DNA of 64,000 bases from Zizania palustris (GCA_019279435.1 JAAALK010000285.1:24274371-24338370); one strand, 5' to 3'. Positions 32,550 to 43,390 are shown, numbered from the stretch's first letter. Numbers and translations: made by a program. Notes: generated from the letters alone by a model not told the origin.

Positions 32550-33339
32550 CAGTGATGAAAAAAAGCCCCATTCCAGATAATTTACAGTAAAATCAGGCAA
32601 GAAATCGGTAGACCGATTAATCAGTCGTTAACCCAATTGATCGGTGCCCACCGATTAATCAGTCCGATATAAATATAGGGAAATTTTAGGTTCCCTCTCT
32701 TCCGTGCACATTTTATCCTTTTCCCTGTCTTGCGCACAACTAGATCTAGTCTCACGCGAGCCAGATCCGATGCCACCGATCTAGAGCATGCGTCGTGCCT
32801 GCCGAGCGCGCGCCATCCGCACACTGTCCGCGCGTCGTCCCCACCAAGCACGCGCCGTCCCCCACCGAGTGTGCGCCGTCTTGGACTTGAGTGCTCCCTG
32901 TGCATGCCCAAGCACTAGCCGAGGCCTGAGTGTACTCTCTGCCTTTCTGGTCTATGTTGTATGCCTGTACTACCGACGGAAAAAGAGAAGTGAGGAAGGA
33001 GCAGTGAGCAGATGAGGGGAAAAAGAGAAGTGTTTGTATGGTTGGCTAAGGCAAGACTTCTCGTGACCCCCTTTTTCTCTCTCTTTCCGATCAAGAGTTG
33101 GAAGGTGTGGGGTACTTTCCCTCTGTCAGTTGTTTGGGACTATGGTGCTTGAGACTGCGCAGAAAGTGACTGTGAATCATGTATTTGTATTCGTGTTTAT
33201 ATGTTATATCTTTCACATATAACATGATTTAACCGATTAATTGATTGACCGATTAATTCAGCCAATCTGCCGATTAACCGATTAATCCCTGCTTGGTGGT
33301 CGGCCGATCAACTACCGATCACCGATTTTTCTAACACTG
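32550..33339. mobile_element. Element J: non-autonomous hAT-type element beside the polypurine tract of G
   Basis: 790 bp with short inverted ends (CAGTGATGAAAAA and, reversed, CAGTGTTAGAAAAA) and an 8-bp direct duplication GATTGAGG (32542-32549 and 33340-33347). Both features fit the hAT superfamily. Subterminal ACCGATTAAT words are clustered at both ends. The centre (about 32700-33180) is GC-rich, unlike the ends, with no domain recognised; it could be captured sequence. Confidence 0.82.
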
Positions 33340-33352
33340 GATTGAGGGGTAA

Positions 33353-33505
33353 TGTTAATGTAAGTAACAAAATTAGAGGAGGCGTGAGTACAACCGTAAT
33401 CTTTTGAATGTATTATACATTGTAGAACAATATTAAGAGAAGGTGCTGCAGCGTTTAGCTCTGCACACAATTTTTGCCATTCAGTCTAGCAGTAGTACTT
33501 TTACA
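33353..33505 (+). repeat. Element G 3' LTR
   Basis: 153 bp from TGTTAATGTAAG to CTTTTACA, preceded by polypurine TTGAGGGGTAA and followed by the TTTTT duplication. Uninterrupted counterpart of the split 5' LTR. Confidence 0.82.
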
Positions 33506-33510
33506 TTTTT

Positions 33511-33707
33511 CAATACTAAACCCGATTTGATCAGCTTAAATTTGTTTCTGAATAAATTTATTACGGCACTAAGAGCATATTCTTTCATTAATTCCGAAAG
33601 TAACTGCCGTCACACAGCAAGAGCGCAAGAGAGCTCCACAACTCATCTAGCTTCAAACTAAAACTCTAAAAGCAGGAGGCAGATTAAGGGAGTGCAAAAG
33701 CTAGCAC
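33511..33707. other. BADH intron 2, 5' part
   Basis: Intron sequence from the donor of exon 2 to the right target copy of element G. No other feature seen. Confidence 0.5.
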
Positions 33708-33836
33708 CTTAGCGGTACTTGGCACGCACGGCCCCTGGTACGCACGACCAGTGGCTCCCACCGTCGCGCGTGAACGCAGCCCTCGCCGCCGCGACGGCGA
33801 GTTCGATGTCCTCTGCCGTGGCCGCCGGGCTGTCAC
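33708..33836 (-). pseudogene. BADH: BADH exon 2, shortened at its 3' end
   Basis: Encodes TAEDIELAVAAARAAF, then PGAVRAKYR, where the family usually has about five more residues before the donor. About 14 bases appear lost just before AAG|GT. The +8 in exon 1 and -14 here total a multiple of three, so the shifted frame between them returns to phase at exon 3; that frame has no stop. Confidence 0.7.
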
Positions 33837-33982
33837 CTTCATCGATCACCAACCGCAAACAACCGAAAAGCCCCGAGTCAGTCCGTACGGAACAGCTAAA
33901 GCCTAAAGGCACCGAATCCTATGCTGTGCTGGAGCAACCAAAATACGGCATCGCGGCCGAAGGGAGGGGGAAAGAGACGAAC

Positions 33983-34105
33983 CAATGATTGCCTCCGTGG
34001 CCGGGTTGAGTGGTTGACGACGGGGAGGCGGCGGCCGAGGGACGGCTCCCGCCACCCACCGCCGATGAAGAGTCCGCGGCGGGGGATCGCCAGCGGCACG
34101 ACCAT
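33983..34105 (-). pseudogene. BADH: BADH exon 1 with an ~8-bp insertion
   Basis: The ATG is at 34105-34103, giving MVVPLAIPRRGLFIGGGWRE, then SLGRRLPVVN. The family continues with PATEA, but here an additional CACTCAAC-like 8 bases shift the frame before NPATEAIIG, which is found in another frame. Donor GT is at 33982. The exon is 123 bp; without the insertion it would be 115 bp, which gives the phase needed for exon 2. Confidence 0.75.
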
Positions 34106-34360
34106 GGTTTCCTGTAGGTAGGCGATGGGAGTGGGAGCGAGCGGGTGGCACCTCCGCTGCCTTATGCTCTGCTTGCCGGCTGCCGCCGCTGCCTTTTTGG
34201 TTATCGTCCACACTTCGGCGATCGACGAGCACCAACCGAGATAGAAAGAACGCTACTATTTTATTGAGCCGGTGCAACCTTTTTGATCTGGTGATCTGGA
34301 CTCCCCTATAGTGGGTCTGTTAGTCGCGATGGCGAAACATGGAGGGCGCCAGCTAAGCCC
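34106..34360 (-). promoter_or_regulatory. Presumed BADH leader and proximal promoter
   Basis: Sequence upstream of the BADH ATG on the minus strand, GC-rich near the start codon and AT-rich beyond 34370. No clear TATA box was found, so only position supports this. Confidence 0.35.
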
Positions 34361-35750
34361 AACCATGTTTCAAATATCATTAACGTGAGACTAATAAAAA
34401 ATTAGTATTTGTTATTATTAAGTATATAATAGAAGAAACAAAAAGGTAATATTAAATTGGACCCTACTTATGGTGAAACCAACAAAAAATTATCATTTTA
34501 GGCTTATGGTCACACCTTAAGCTTATGATACACTTTATATTTTTTTCTTATAGTATGGTTCCACAATTTATAAGACTAGCTATAAAGTTTTATTTAATGC
34601 TTAAGACTACCTTTTCATCCATATTGTGATGCCATAACGATTCATTGTGCTAGACTACAGTGCGCATTTGGTTGGTCAGATGGACCAACACGTCGATTTT
34701 ATGAATATACTATAAGCAAAATATTTTATTTAGAATTCATTCCATGTCAATAGTATTACTAAACAAGGCTCTCTTAGTGTGCCCTATCAATTTACATATA
34801 TTCAAACAACAGGCTCATTAGCTAAAGTTTCGCAATAAATTTAAGTAAAAAAATTATCTGTAATCACATATATGTTTTAGACATAATATGTTAGTTTCCA
34901 TATTATATGCAGGTACAAGATGATATCATCAAGTGAAACATGAACTACACAGTGTTACAATAATTAAATTCGATTAAACAAAAAAATAAAGGATGAGATC
35001 TCTACAAAACAAATTTGAGCACATGTTCTCCTTTTCCGTTGCACTAATAGTTCAATCAAGGCAATCAACTTCAAATAGTATGGTATATTTGTAAAAAATG
35101 ACAAAATAAATGAATTTAAACAACACGGGAATATAATCTTTTTCCAAAAAGGAGAAGCTATCAGTAACAATGGATAAATATTTAGTCACATTGACAAAAA
35201 TACAGAATAACAACAGTGCAAACTTGATCCGTTAAGTTTCGGCATTCAACAAAATTGTCTGCAACCAATTCACGTTTTTCAATTCACCACCGAAAGTAAG
35301 CCATAACATAAGCTAAGGAGCAGTGTGGAATGTATAAAAACGTGGTTGACAACGAGATCATTTATGGTCACGTGTAAAATGGAGTGAAGTTAATTTGTGT
35401 GTTTAATAAGGAGGTGGGGATGTTTAATAACAGGCAGAAAAACTCAAGTACTTTCTTAATTTTCCAACCAGACAACTCTTTCTTAATTTCAGTTATTTCT
35501 GAATATTTCTCCACCAGTAATATCTGCAAAGGTTAGATCATGCATAAATATTCCAGCCAAGGATGTTTCATCTAATTGATCACTTATTCCAAATTTCCCA
35601 TCATAAGGAGATTAATCTTCTGCAGCCCAGAAATAATTTTTCAACAGTAAAGAAAAATCCAGAAGCACAATACAATTGATAACACTAAAAATAGAATAGA
35701 ACTTTTGATCTGAAACAATATGCAAGGAAACTTTTCAATGGAAATCATTA
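34361..35750. other. AT-rich intergenic stretch
   Basis: No exon or mobile element could be supported. Some TAAGCTTATG and TTATAGT words suggest old MITE debris near 34490-34620, but no matching ends were found. Confidence 0.3.
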
Positions 35751-35754
35751 TTAC

Positions 35755-36003
35755 CTGTAGAGACTGAATAATTTCAGATGTCTTCGCCCTCTCTGTAGAC
35801 ACCTCAGTTAGCTATGCCTCCAAGCCTTCTAATTGCTACCGACAAAAAAGGACCAAGTTAAGTAGTTAACATAATCAATGCGTGAAAAACTGTTTTTGTA
35901 CATTTGTTTTCTTTAATTTCTGATGCTTAGCAGTAAGCTTCGTGATTGATGCATGATTCTTTTCTTCAGTAGATTGAAGTGATGCTTGGGTTTGCTCTAA
36001 CAC
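35755..36003 (-). pseudogene. Possible coiled-coil exons of an unidentified gene
   Basis: Minus-strand blocks at 36003-35891 (LEQTQASLQSTEEKNHASIT then KLTAKHQKLKK) and 35835-35755 (QLEGLEA, stop, LTEVSTERAKTSEIIQSLQ) are flanked by AG and GT. Both are heptad-rich and would form coiled coil. The phases between the two blocks do not join cleanly and the second holds a TAG where Gln would fit, so this is a pseudogene fragment or a wrong splice guess. I do not recognise the family. Confidence 0.35.
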
Positions 36004-36399
36004 CTTTACAAACATCAGACGCAAATTAATTTATTTGAATTATAATTGTTATTTAATTAGGAAAACAATGTTAGATTGATAACTCTGTAGCATTTACATT
36101 ATTTTAACTCATTAGAACAAATAATAGTAACTTTTATCATGTGTATCAACACGCCAACAGCCCAGCTTAACCAACCCAAAAATTGGGTTGTTCAGATAGA
36201 TGGCTCCAACTTGTTTGATTATTTGGTTCAGCTGCATAGAGATAGTTACAAACCTGGTTAACTGGTCTTTGAGAGACATGATAAATTATGAAGTCCCAAA
36301 TTTCAATCAATTCAATAGAAATACTAAAATCCTCTGTGTTTAAATACCTGTTCTTTTTCAAACATTGATTATCACAACTTCTCAAGAGAGTTATTCCTG

Positions 36400-37249
36400 G
36401 TCTCAAAAGCAACACGTGAAGGAATTATGCCTAAGAGAATTCTGGACGAACTGGAAGTTCCAGTTGCGAACCGAAAGTTCAGGGCAAAACTCAGTTATTC
36501 GGTTCCTAGACGAATCAGAAATTCCAGTTGCGAACCAGAAGTTCTGGGTTCTGGAAAAACTAAAAGTTCTCGATGTGAACCGAAAGTTTCAGGTTGAATT
36601 AAATCAGGAATAGTGCGTCCAAATCAGGAGTTCTAATTGTGAATAGAAAGTTCCGATTTGGATACAGAATGTCGAAACCAGAAGTTCCAGTTAGGAATTA
36701 ATTCGATATAGAAGGGTCAAACCCGAAGTTCTGGATGCAAACCGGAAGTTTCGGTCTAAACAAAATATATTAGATCTATTGGGCTTTAATATGGATTAAG
36801 GCCCAAGGCCTAGGCGCTATATAAAGGGAGGAGGAGGGAGATCATGGGGCTGCTACTGCCATTACTAGAACCCTAACCTCCACACCTCTCCTCTCCCCAT
36901 GATCTCAAGCATTGAGATCGGTTTCTCCTCGGATCTCTCAAGCGGTGCTAACATATCGGCGAGAAGTGATCCATCGTTGTACGTGTGGACTCCATGGAGG
37001 CGCTGCTCGAATAGCGGCGCTAGTTGTCTTCTTCACATGGAGATCGTCGGGCTTCATCAACTTGATCGTTGGCAAACGGGCGGAGCGAGGCGGAGTTGAG
37101 CGAGGCTGTGCTTCACCAACTTATTCTTCCGCTGCACTAGCACGTATTACATTAGAAGGTAATAATCTATGATCCGTTGCACGCATGGTTCCTGGGCTAA
37201 TGAGGTTAAAATTTAAAATTGTCAGCTAGCATAGCTTCCCCATATCGCA
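36400..37249 (+). repeat. Element K: LTR of a Copia-type element, left limit unsure
   Basis: TATA-like GCTATATAAAGGG near 36817, pyrimidine-rich leader, end ATCGCA, and a PBS at 37254. The part before the TATA box consists of degenerate repeats of GAACCGAAAGTTC and GAAGTTCCAGTTGCGAACC; these repeats also occur past the PBS (37360-37500). No second LTR was found. Confidence 0.5.
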
Positions 37250-37253
37250 ATAG

Positions 37254-37266
37254 TGGTATCAGAGCC
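37254..37266 (+). other. Primer-binding site of element K
   Basis: TGGTATCAGAGCC four bases after the presumed LTR end. Confidence 0.65.
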
Positions 37267-37899
37267 TACGTGCATAATGTTCGATCTAGATCGATCACGT
37301 ATAGCAATACGTGATGGAAATAGATTGTATCTATTATTTTCGGTGTTGGATTACTAGACGTTTCAGTTGCGAACTGAATGTTCTGGACCTAATTTAATTC
37401 GACATGGAAGAGTCAAATCGAAAGTTCCGGTTCTGAACTGGAAGTTTCAGTTTACCTAGACCGAAAGTTCTGGTTTACCCAAACTAGCAGTTCTGAGCCT
37501 ATTGAGTCGGATGTTTTGGGTCCATATTTCAGTCACGCCTAGATTCTCCGCCTAACTTGTTTTTCCAGAGAAAGTTATGATCGGTATGGCCTTGAAGATG
37601 TATGTGATGCATAAATGTAATTACATGACCTGCGCATCATGAATATTATAGTCTATGGTTGTTTAATGGTTGTAAAACCTACACATCGACCTGTGATGTT
37701 TTGACTCATATAATTAGTATAGTGCTATTGTAATAGGCTTATGCAGGTTCATAGAGGTCGAAAGCACAATGATGAGAACCATAAAGATGGAGATCGCCAT
37801 GATAAGGGCCATACTATGTCATAAATAATATGATTACATGTGTTGCTTACTTATGTTCATGTCATACCATTCTTTCATGTTGCGTGTACGGTAGGCATC
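37267..37899. other. Internal remnant of element K
   Basis: Continues with AAGTTCCGG-type repeats then AT-rich sequence. No gag or pol phrase could be read. Confidence 0.35.
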
Positions 37900-37904
37900 G
37901 TTAC

Positions 37905-38554
37905 TGTTGAGGGAAATAATTTTACCCTCATAAGGTCTAAATAACACTGCCTATGAAGTCCTCCTGAATACCGAAGCCCTCTAGTGGTTCGAAGCACCCC
38001 AGCCAGTCGAAGACCCCTTCGTCCTGCACGTAGCGAAGTATCCAAGACTACCCAAAGACTACTTCATAACCACAAGGCTAAGAGCTATTGACGGAGCCAT
38101 CGATCACTAAAGCTCCCTCCGCGACCTTCCGAGCTCTGAATGGGAAATTTCTATGAAGACTATTTCGGCTACGAGCCTCCGAGCTATGCTCTGCTACTTA
38201 CTTGAAGTCCTGGACCACTTCGGCATAAAGGCAAAAACCAGGGCCTTCATCCCTGGTATCAAGACATGTATTTACATAAGAAGTTACCATTCCGCCCCTA
38301 CGAAGTCTTGTAAATAGAGTCAATTATGACAATTGTAACTAGAGGGTAAAATGATCTTTTCCTATTATATTTTGCCTATAAATGTTGAGCATCTCTATTG
38401 TAACAAGGACAGAGGATGGATAATAGAAAATTTACTATGACTAGACATAAGGTCATTATCCCTTTCAGAGGCCTGAACCCATATAAATCAACTTTGCAAT
38501 ATGTATCCCTTCGAGGCTAATCAAACATGTTAGCATAACATTTATTCTACAATA
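37905..38554 (+). repeat. Element L 5' LTR
   Basis: About 650 bp with CGAAG-rich sequence, a TATA-like box and a PBS immediately after the end. The end motif (GTTAGCATAACATTTATTCTACAATA region) parallels GTTAGCGTAATCTTTTACG of element C. Confidence 0.6.
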
Positions 38555-38929
38555 GTTGGTGTCGTCCGTTGGGATCCTAGTTCTAAATTAGCCTCTCTAC
38601 CACTACCTGCATAATCAATCCCAAAGTATACCTCTGAAGATGTCTACTAAGTCCTACACAGACTCCGCAAGTCTCACTTCAGCTAGGGGCTTCTCCAACA
38701 TTTTGAAGGCTTCATTGTCTTCTTTTTAGCCTCAGGCACTCTAGGAGATCCAAGGAACATTACATGAAAGGGCTACTACGATAGTCCTCTCTTCGACCTA
38801 ATGTCTACGGACCTCTAGAGCCTCCGAAGGTATGCATAAGCATTTCTGCTACCAGAGCTCAAAGGTGGGCTCGACGCGAGATAAATAAAGTTAACACATG
38901 TAGGAGTGTGCTCTGCACTAACATGTGCT

Positions 38930-39310
38930 AACTTAGGGTTCTATCGAAAGACCCTAAAAATCTGGTGTGATCCGCTCCACCCTAGTCATTTCACAACGCC
39001 TTTAGGCCCGTAACAATAAAACAAAGGACTCCGAGCATGCATCTCAAAGCGTCCAAAAAAGAGTCGAAGGCGACCAAAAATCCGGTATGATCCGCTCCAC
39101 CCTTGTCGTTACACAGTGCCTTCAGGCCCGTAGCGATGAGAACCAGGCCTTCGAGTTTCAGTTCGAAGTGTCAAAAAGAGTCCAAGGTGACCAAATAAAT
39201 TTCGAAGCCCTTCTTCGTTTTAAATAATTTTGAAGCCCTCCTTCACTTTAAATAATTTCGAAGCTCTCCTTCACTTTAAATAATTTTGAAGCCTTCCTTC
39301 GCTTTAAATT
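38930..39310 (+). repeat. Tandem repeats in the 3' region of element L
   Basis: Two copies of a unit of about 130-140 bp (ATCCGGTGTGATCCGCTCCA at 38959 and ATCCGGTATGATCCGCTCCA at 39079), followed by four or five copies of an approximately 36-bp unit with TTTAAATAATTTCGAAGCCC (39190-39305). Tat-lineage elements are known for such variable 3' repeats. Confidence 0.65.
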
Positions 39311-39959
39311 AATTCAAAGCCTTGATTTTCTCATCAATTGTGGATTCCAAAGCCTTGCTTCGCCCATCAATCATAAATCCTGAAGCCCTGCTTCATCCAT
39401 CAATAATCTCCGAAGCCTTGCTTCGCCATGTTATAAATACAAAAGCATGACTTCACAAGTTTCAAACTTCCCTTTTCATAAACGAAGAGGAGAGTGGTAA
39501 AAGCAAATAAAAAGGATCACGAGTCAAGCACTCGAAGCATCCACAACTTAAAAAGTGATTGAACATTCAAAGCCATACTATCGGGCACATCCCTCTCCAT
39601 GCTTAATATACTGGATTCCAAGTCGCATTATTCCACACATCAGCTTCAAAGCCCTCAGCTACCACATGCAAGGGGGACCAACAATTATGCGTATGAAATG
39701 CGCTTCATCTGTACTCATGCGAAATGTGCTTCATTTGTAATCATGCAAAATATGCTTCATTTGTACTCGTGCGGAACGTGCTTCATTTTGTACTTGTCCA
39801 AAGTGTGCTTTGTTTATCACCTCTACTAGTGATTGTCATGAAGTATAAAGCACACGTGTGAAGCCTAAACAAAAATGAATTTCATTATCACAAGATACAA
39901 TTGCAAAGTATACTAAGATGCTTTGAATACAAGCATTGTGAAAAAGAAGTATCAAAACC

Positions 39960-40460
39960 TAATAACTAGTGGGTCCACATTGTTGAAAAATCAGACCCCC
40001 ACTTCCTCTTCTTATGATGAGGATCCCCGGCTTGACGAAGCCTCACCGGAGCCGAACCGTCCGTGCTTCGAGGTCCGAAGAGTCCTTATTTCCTCTTGTA
40101 GATCGACCCAAGTCCGAGTCGTAAGTGGCTCTGAATCAAAAGCAGATAAATCCAAGGCTTCGTCGTCTTCCTGTGTAGGCACACTTGAAGGCTAGGCCCC
40201 TACGTCTTCAGGAACTACCTCAAAGTTATGTAAGTCAAGTGAATACGAAGAACTACGAAGGGGCTCAACCTTTATGGAGGCTAATGGCTCTTGGGGCACT
40301 TCGGGTATGACATCGCCCATGAGGCCACACGGTATTTTAAACAAAGATTGGCCTTCGGACTTAGCTACTTCGAATACTACCCACTGATGATGAAGTGCCT
40401 CTAAAGATTTGAGTACTTCGACATCTATGTCAACACTTGAAACTTGAGCCTAAGCAATTC
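39960..40460 (-). pseudogene. Relic of an antisense gene last exon in element L
   Basis: Plus-strand words such as CTTCGACATCTATGTCAACA, TACGAAGAACTACGAAGGGG and GACCCAAGTCCGAGTCG parallel the plus strand of exon 5 of the element C antisense gene (49800-50257). The minus-strand frame is broken. Exons 1-4 are not found. Confidence 0.4.
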
Positions 40461-40529
40461 CAAAACTCCCCACATTTCATTAATAAATTGGTGTAAATTT
40501 GCTTTACAATGCTAACAACTAAGTGTTAC

Positions 40530-41920
40530 TGTTGACACGAAAACACGCCCACACACTAGCGTCGGTTCAACGATCCAAAAACACGCGGATACTTAGGAAT
40601 AACCCTAAGCGTAACACGAAACCGATGTCGCGTTCCGACGACCCTTAAATAGTGTTAATTAAGGGAACAACAAAGTCATCAGGCAATCAAACAAGTATTT
40701 AGTAATAATGCCCGATTAGCCGAAGTGTTGGAACAATTAAATAAACCGGCTAGACTATGGCCGACTTCAATCTCAACGAAGGGTACGGTCGGATCGGCGA
40801 AGGACCTTCGGTCAGACGAGCAATGTGAGGGGGCGCCAAAGGGTGCTTTGGTGGCTAGTGCGAAGGGGGTCCGAAGGATCCCCGAGGGGTCCTTCATCCT
40901 AATGTCAGGTCGGACCGAGGTACAAGCCTCGGTCAGACCGATGGCACTTGAAGGTGGCTCTGGAATGATCCACGAAGGTGAAGAGGTTCAGATCTGTGCA
41001 CGGTCGAACTGATGGAGGGGCCTGGTCAAACCGCAAGCGAGGTCTTGGTCGGACCGGGTGCTTCGACACGCGCAGTACGGGACTCCGAGGCGATGAACCC
41101 CTGTGGTACGGAGGGCTCAGTCGGACTGGCATGGTCGCGTCGGTCAGACCGGAGGGTGTTGACACCTCGGTGACGGAGCGTACCGACAACGGCGTGATGG
41201 CCTGGCACGCCACATGCCGGTCAGACCGACAGAACCCAAATTGCAGCCTCCGGGTTGCAAACAACTTTTTCGCCAGATTAGATTGTAGATGAATCCTTTG
41301 GTCAAATATGGGAAGATGGCAACCTTCTGCAAAATAGCAAGGAACCAAATACAATCTGGCCTAGAGGTCGAATTTCCAAGGGAAGCAAGAAAACCGACAA
41401 AAAACGATAAAAGTGGATTAAACGGGAGATTCACAGGCAAATCAACAAGGCTTACCATGGTTACGACGTGATGCACGGAGGACTTACAACGCAAACCCAT
41501 GAATATGGACGTTAAGTCTAATCCTAGGGCAAGGAAAGTAGATTGAAATAAAAGTGTGATTCAAAACTAGGGTTTTGAGTTGATCTGAGAGGTATCTTTG
41601 AATCGGCCTCATCCCTATATTTATAGGGGCTAGACTTGAGCTCCTAGCATCCAGGATCAGTAGGGTTCGGCCATGGTAGTTGAGATTTTGTTTGGAGATA
41701 AGATTTAAATCAAAAACCACCTTTTATCCCTAATTGCCGGACTAGGACGGTTTGACCGGACCCATTGGGCCAGTCTGACCGAGCCTACATGGCTGGTCTT
41801 ACCGAGCCTACTATGGTCGGTTGGACCGACCAGTGCCAGGTTGGGCATATTTTCGGCCCAAATTACCAAAATTGATATTTTGACAATTTCAACCATTAAT
41901 GCCATTTTTTGCTATCAACG
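40530..41920. repeat. Element M: solo LTR with many GGTCGGACCG words
   Basis: 1391 bp from TGTTGACACGAAAACACG to GCTATCAACG, so ends TGTTGA/TCAACG with one changed terminal base. It is flanked by GTTAC (40525-40529 and 41921-41925). A TATA box (CTATAAATA) on the minus strand near 41622 suggests minus orientation. Degenerate palindromic GGTC(A/G)GACCG words fill 40780-41240. No internal region is attached. Confidence 0.65.
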
Positions 41921-41925
41921 GTTAC

Positions 41926-42887
41926 AAAGACGAAGCCTAAAAAGATCTACACCTTCGGTGGAGGAGGGTTTGACCCCGAGGGAGGAGTGCGCTGCCCCAT
42001 GCACCGTAGGCAGTCGGCCTTTTGAAGTTTGAGGGCCACTTTGCATGTCTGGGCCTTCTTGGGCTGGTGAAGAGGATGCCAGGCCTCGATGACTTCTGGT
42101 GCTAGCAAAGTCAAGCGAGGACCGTCGAAGATCATCGGCTTGATGGAGATTGCCGCTTTGAGGTGCTGGCACCCCAACTCGTGGAGCATTTGAAAAATGC
42201 CTTGCCCGGTCACCCTTCCTATGGTCTACACGAAGCCCACTAGCGTGTCCTTCATAATGCGGGCGATCGTGTGTAAAAATACAAGTCGGCACCAAACAAG
42301 ATCTTGAGCATTGAAGTTTGGGGTCCAACAATTGGTCCCCAAGCATTCCAAAACACCAGTGTAGGACCGAGATTAGTGACCAGAGGGGGTTAATTGGCAC
42401 AAATTCAAATTCTCAATTCTTGATAAAACAAACCACAATACTATCACTCTCTTGTCAATTGATATGTGAAAAGACGGTCCGAGAGATCACAAGAATTCAA
42501 ACGAGATCAAATAAAATTGCCTGCAAAAAGTGCCACAAGCATCCTAAGGAAAAAGGTACGCATGAAGCACTCAAAGGCATTTGATCAAATAGTTGATGTT
42601 CAAACCAGAACTCACAAGCAGATAAAGTAAAACATTTCATCAAGTACTTGATGTGCACAAGGGACTCGTAGATATTTCATCAAACATTTGCAGTGCACAA
42701 AGAATAACGAGAGATAATTTATACTTGCACTTACCTATCGCAAGAAAATGGCTCGATGAAGTAACCATATGTGTTGTAGGAGGTCGTGCATCAAGTCGGA
42801 GAGGCATATTTCAGGAGGTGGTAAAAACTAAAGAAATGCAATCTGGCTTTAGCCTTGAAAAAAGAGGAATGACGGACAAGCAACAAG
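41926..42887. other. Unresolved repeat debris with a gag-like minus-strand frame
   Basis: A minus-strand frame (42213-41947) reads LGCQHLKAAISIKPMIFDGP, then RLTLLAPEVIEAWHPLHQP, not recognised. GGGTCCAACAATTGGT near 42325 resembles an LTR/PBS junction of the A family. TGTAGGACC...GACCAGAGGGGG at 42361-42390 resembles the end of a SIRE-type LTR on the minus strand, as at 56061. The rest is AT-rich and ends at the target site of element C. Confidence 0.35.
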
Positions 42888-42892
42888 CACGG

Positions 42893-43389
42893 TGTTGGGG
42901 GAAAATATCCCATCTTCGGGGTTATTGCCAAAGCAACATGAAGACAGTCAACCAGTTCGAAGATAGTCCGAAGGTCATCTTCGAAGACGGCTTGGAACCT
43001 CGTCAGGAGTCCGAAGACTTGCATTGGTTCGAAGTATATCTTCGAACCAAAGCCTTCCGAGATTTTTTCTGCCAGCTAAGATGGAAGACTTGTCTTCTAT
43101 CCTATTAGATTAGTCTTTTACCATTTTAGCCCTATTAAGGAAACCGAATAGTTTCCTTAATGTCGGTTGTAATAGAGGGGTAAATAGGTCTTTTCCTTAA
43201 TATTTGGGCCTATAAATACCCCCCATTTTACCCTGTAATAAGGACCGATTTACAAGTGAATCAATACACACTTTCGAACTATTCTAAGCTATTATCCTTT
43301 CGGAGGCTTAGAACAGTTTGCTTCACAAACACTTCGTTTGTTAGTTTCTTTTCTACAGAAACCTGTTAGCGTAATCTTTTACGCCAACA
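42893..43389 (+). repeat. Element C 5' LTR
   Basis: TGTTGGGGGAAAATATCCC to TTTTACGCCAACA. TATA box TATAAATA at 43211-43218. A hairpin-forming inverted repeat with 11-bp arms (TTGGTTCGAAG, 43024-43034; CTTCGAACCAA, 43040-43050) lies in the upstream part. Target copy CACGG on its left. Confidence 0.93.
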
Positions 43390-43390
43390 G

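Larger units (their letters stand above)
21257..33505 (+). mobile_element. Element G: Ty1/copia retrotransposon with short LTRs in BADH intron 2
   Basis: LTRs of about 150-180 bp once inserts are removed, a PBS, gag with CCHC knuckle, DTGATDHIT protease, integrase, then YVDDLVIT reverse transcriptase and RNase H. Target duplication TTTTT at 21252-21256 and 33506-33510. Short LTRs and the RT style fit the Ale/Retrofit group. It hosts three later insertions: H (in the 5' LTR), I (in the coding region) and J (next to the polypurine tract). Confidence 0.85.
17729..34105 (-). pseudogene. BADH: Betaine/aminoaldehyde dehydrogenase (ALDH10) gene, exons 1-10, disrupted
   Basis: A host gene on the minus strand whose ten visible exons all have GT-AG borders with consistent phases. 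The enzyme oxidises betaine aldehyde and aminoaldehydes with NAD+. Exons: 1, 34105-33983; 2, 33836-33708; 3, 20432-20352; 4, 19715-19567; 5, 18873-18781; 6, 18708-18583; 7, 18458-18393; 8, 18248-18182; 9, 17983-17907; 10, 17837-17729. Landmarks are LVGLITPW-like GVVGLITPW, IAFTGSTETGKK, PVSLELGGKSP and the catalytic Cys in GQVCSATSRLLLH. Damage: about 8 extra bases in exon 1, about 14 lost at the end of exon 2, and 2 extra in exon 6 giving a TAG. Exons after 10 are separated by element F and not seen. Confidence 0.85.
37905..40524 (+). mobile_element. Element L: gutted Tat-like gypsy element
   Basis: The LTR (37905-38554) starts TGTTGAGGGAAATAA, has CCTATAAATG near 38378, and is followed by TTGGTGTCGTCCGTTGGGA (38555-38573), a variant of the PBS of element C. 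About 150 bp of gag start follow, then 3'-region tandem repeats and a relic of the antisense gene. All of pol is gone. No 3' LTR was recognised; GTTAC at 37900-37904 precedes it. Confidence 0.6.

Noticed and set aside
42361..42892. 3' LTR of element N on the left of element C
   Set aside because: Only the first 35 bp resemble the end of N's LTR at 56061; the rest is different, so a pairing is not supported.
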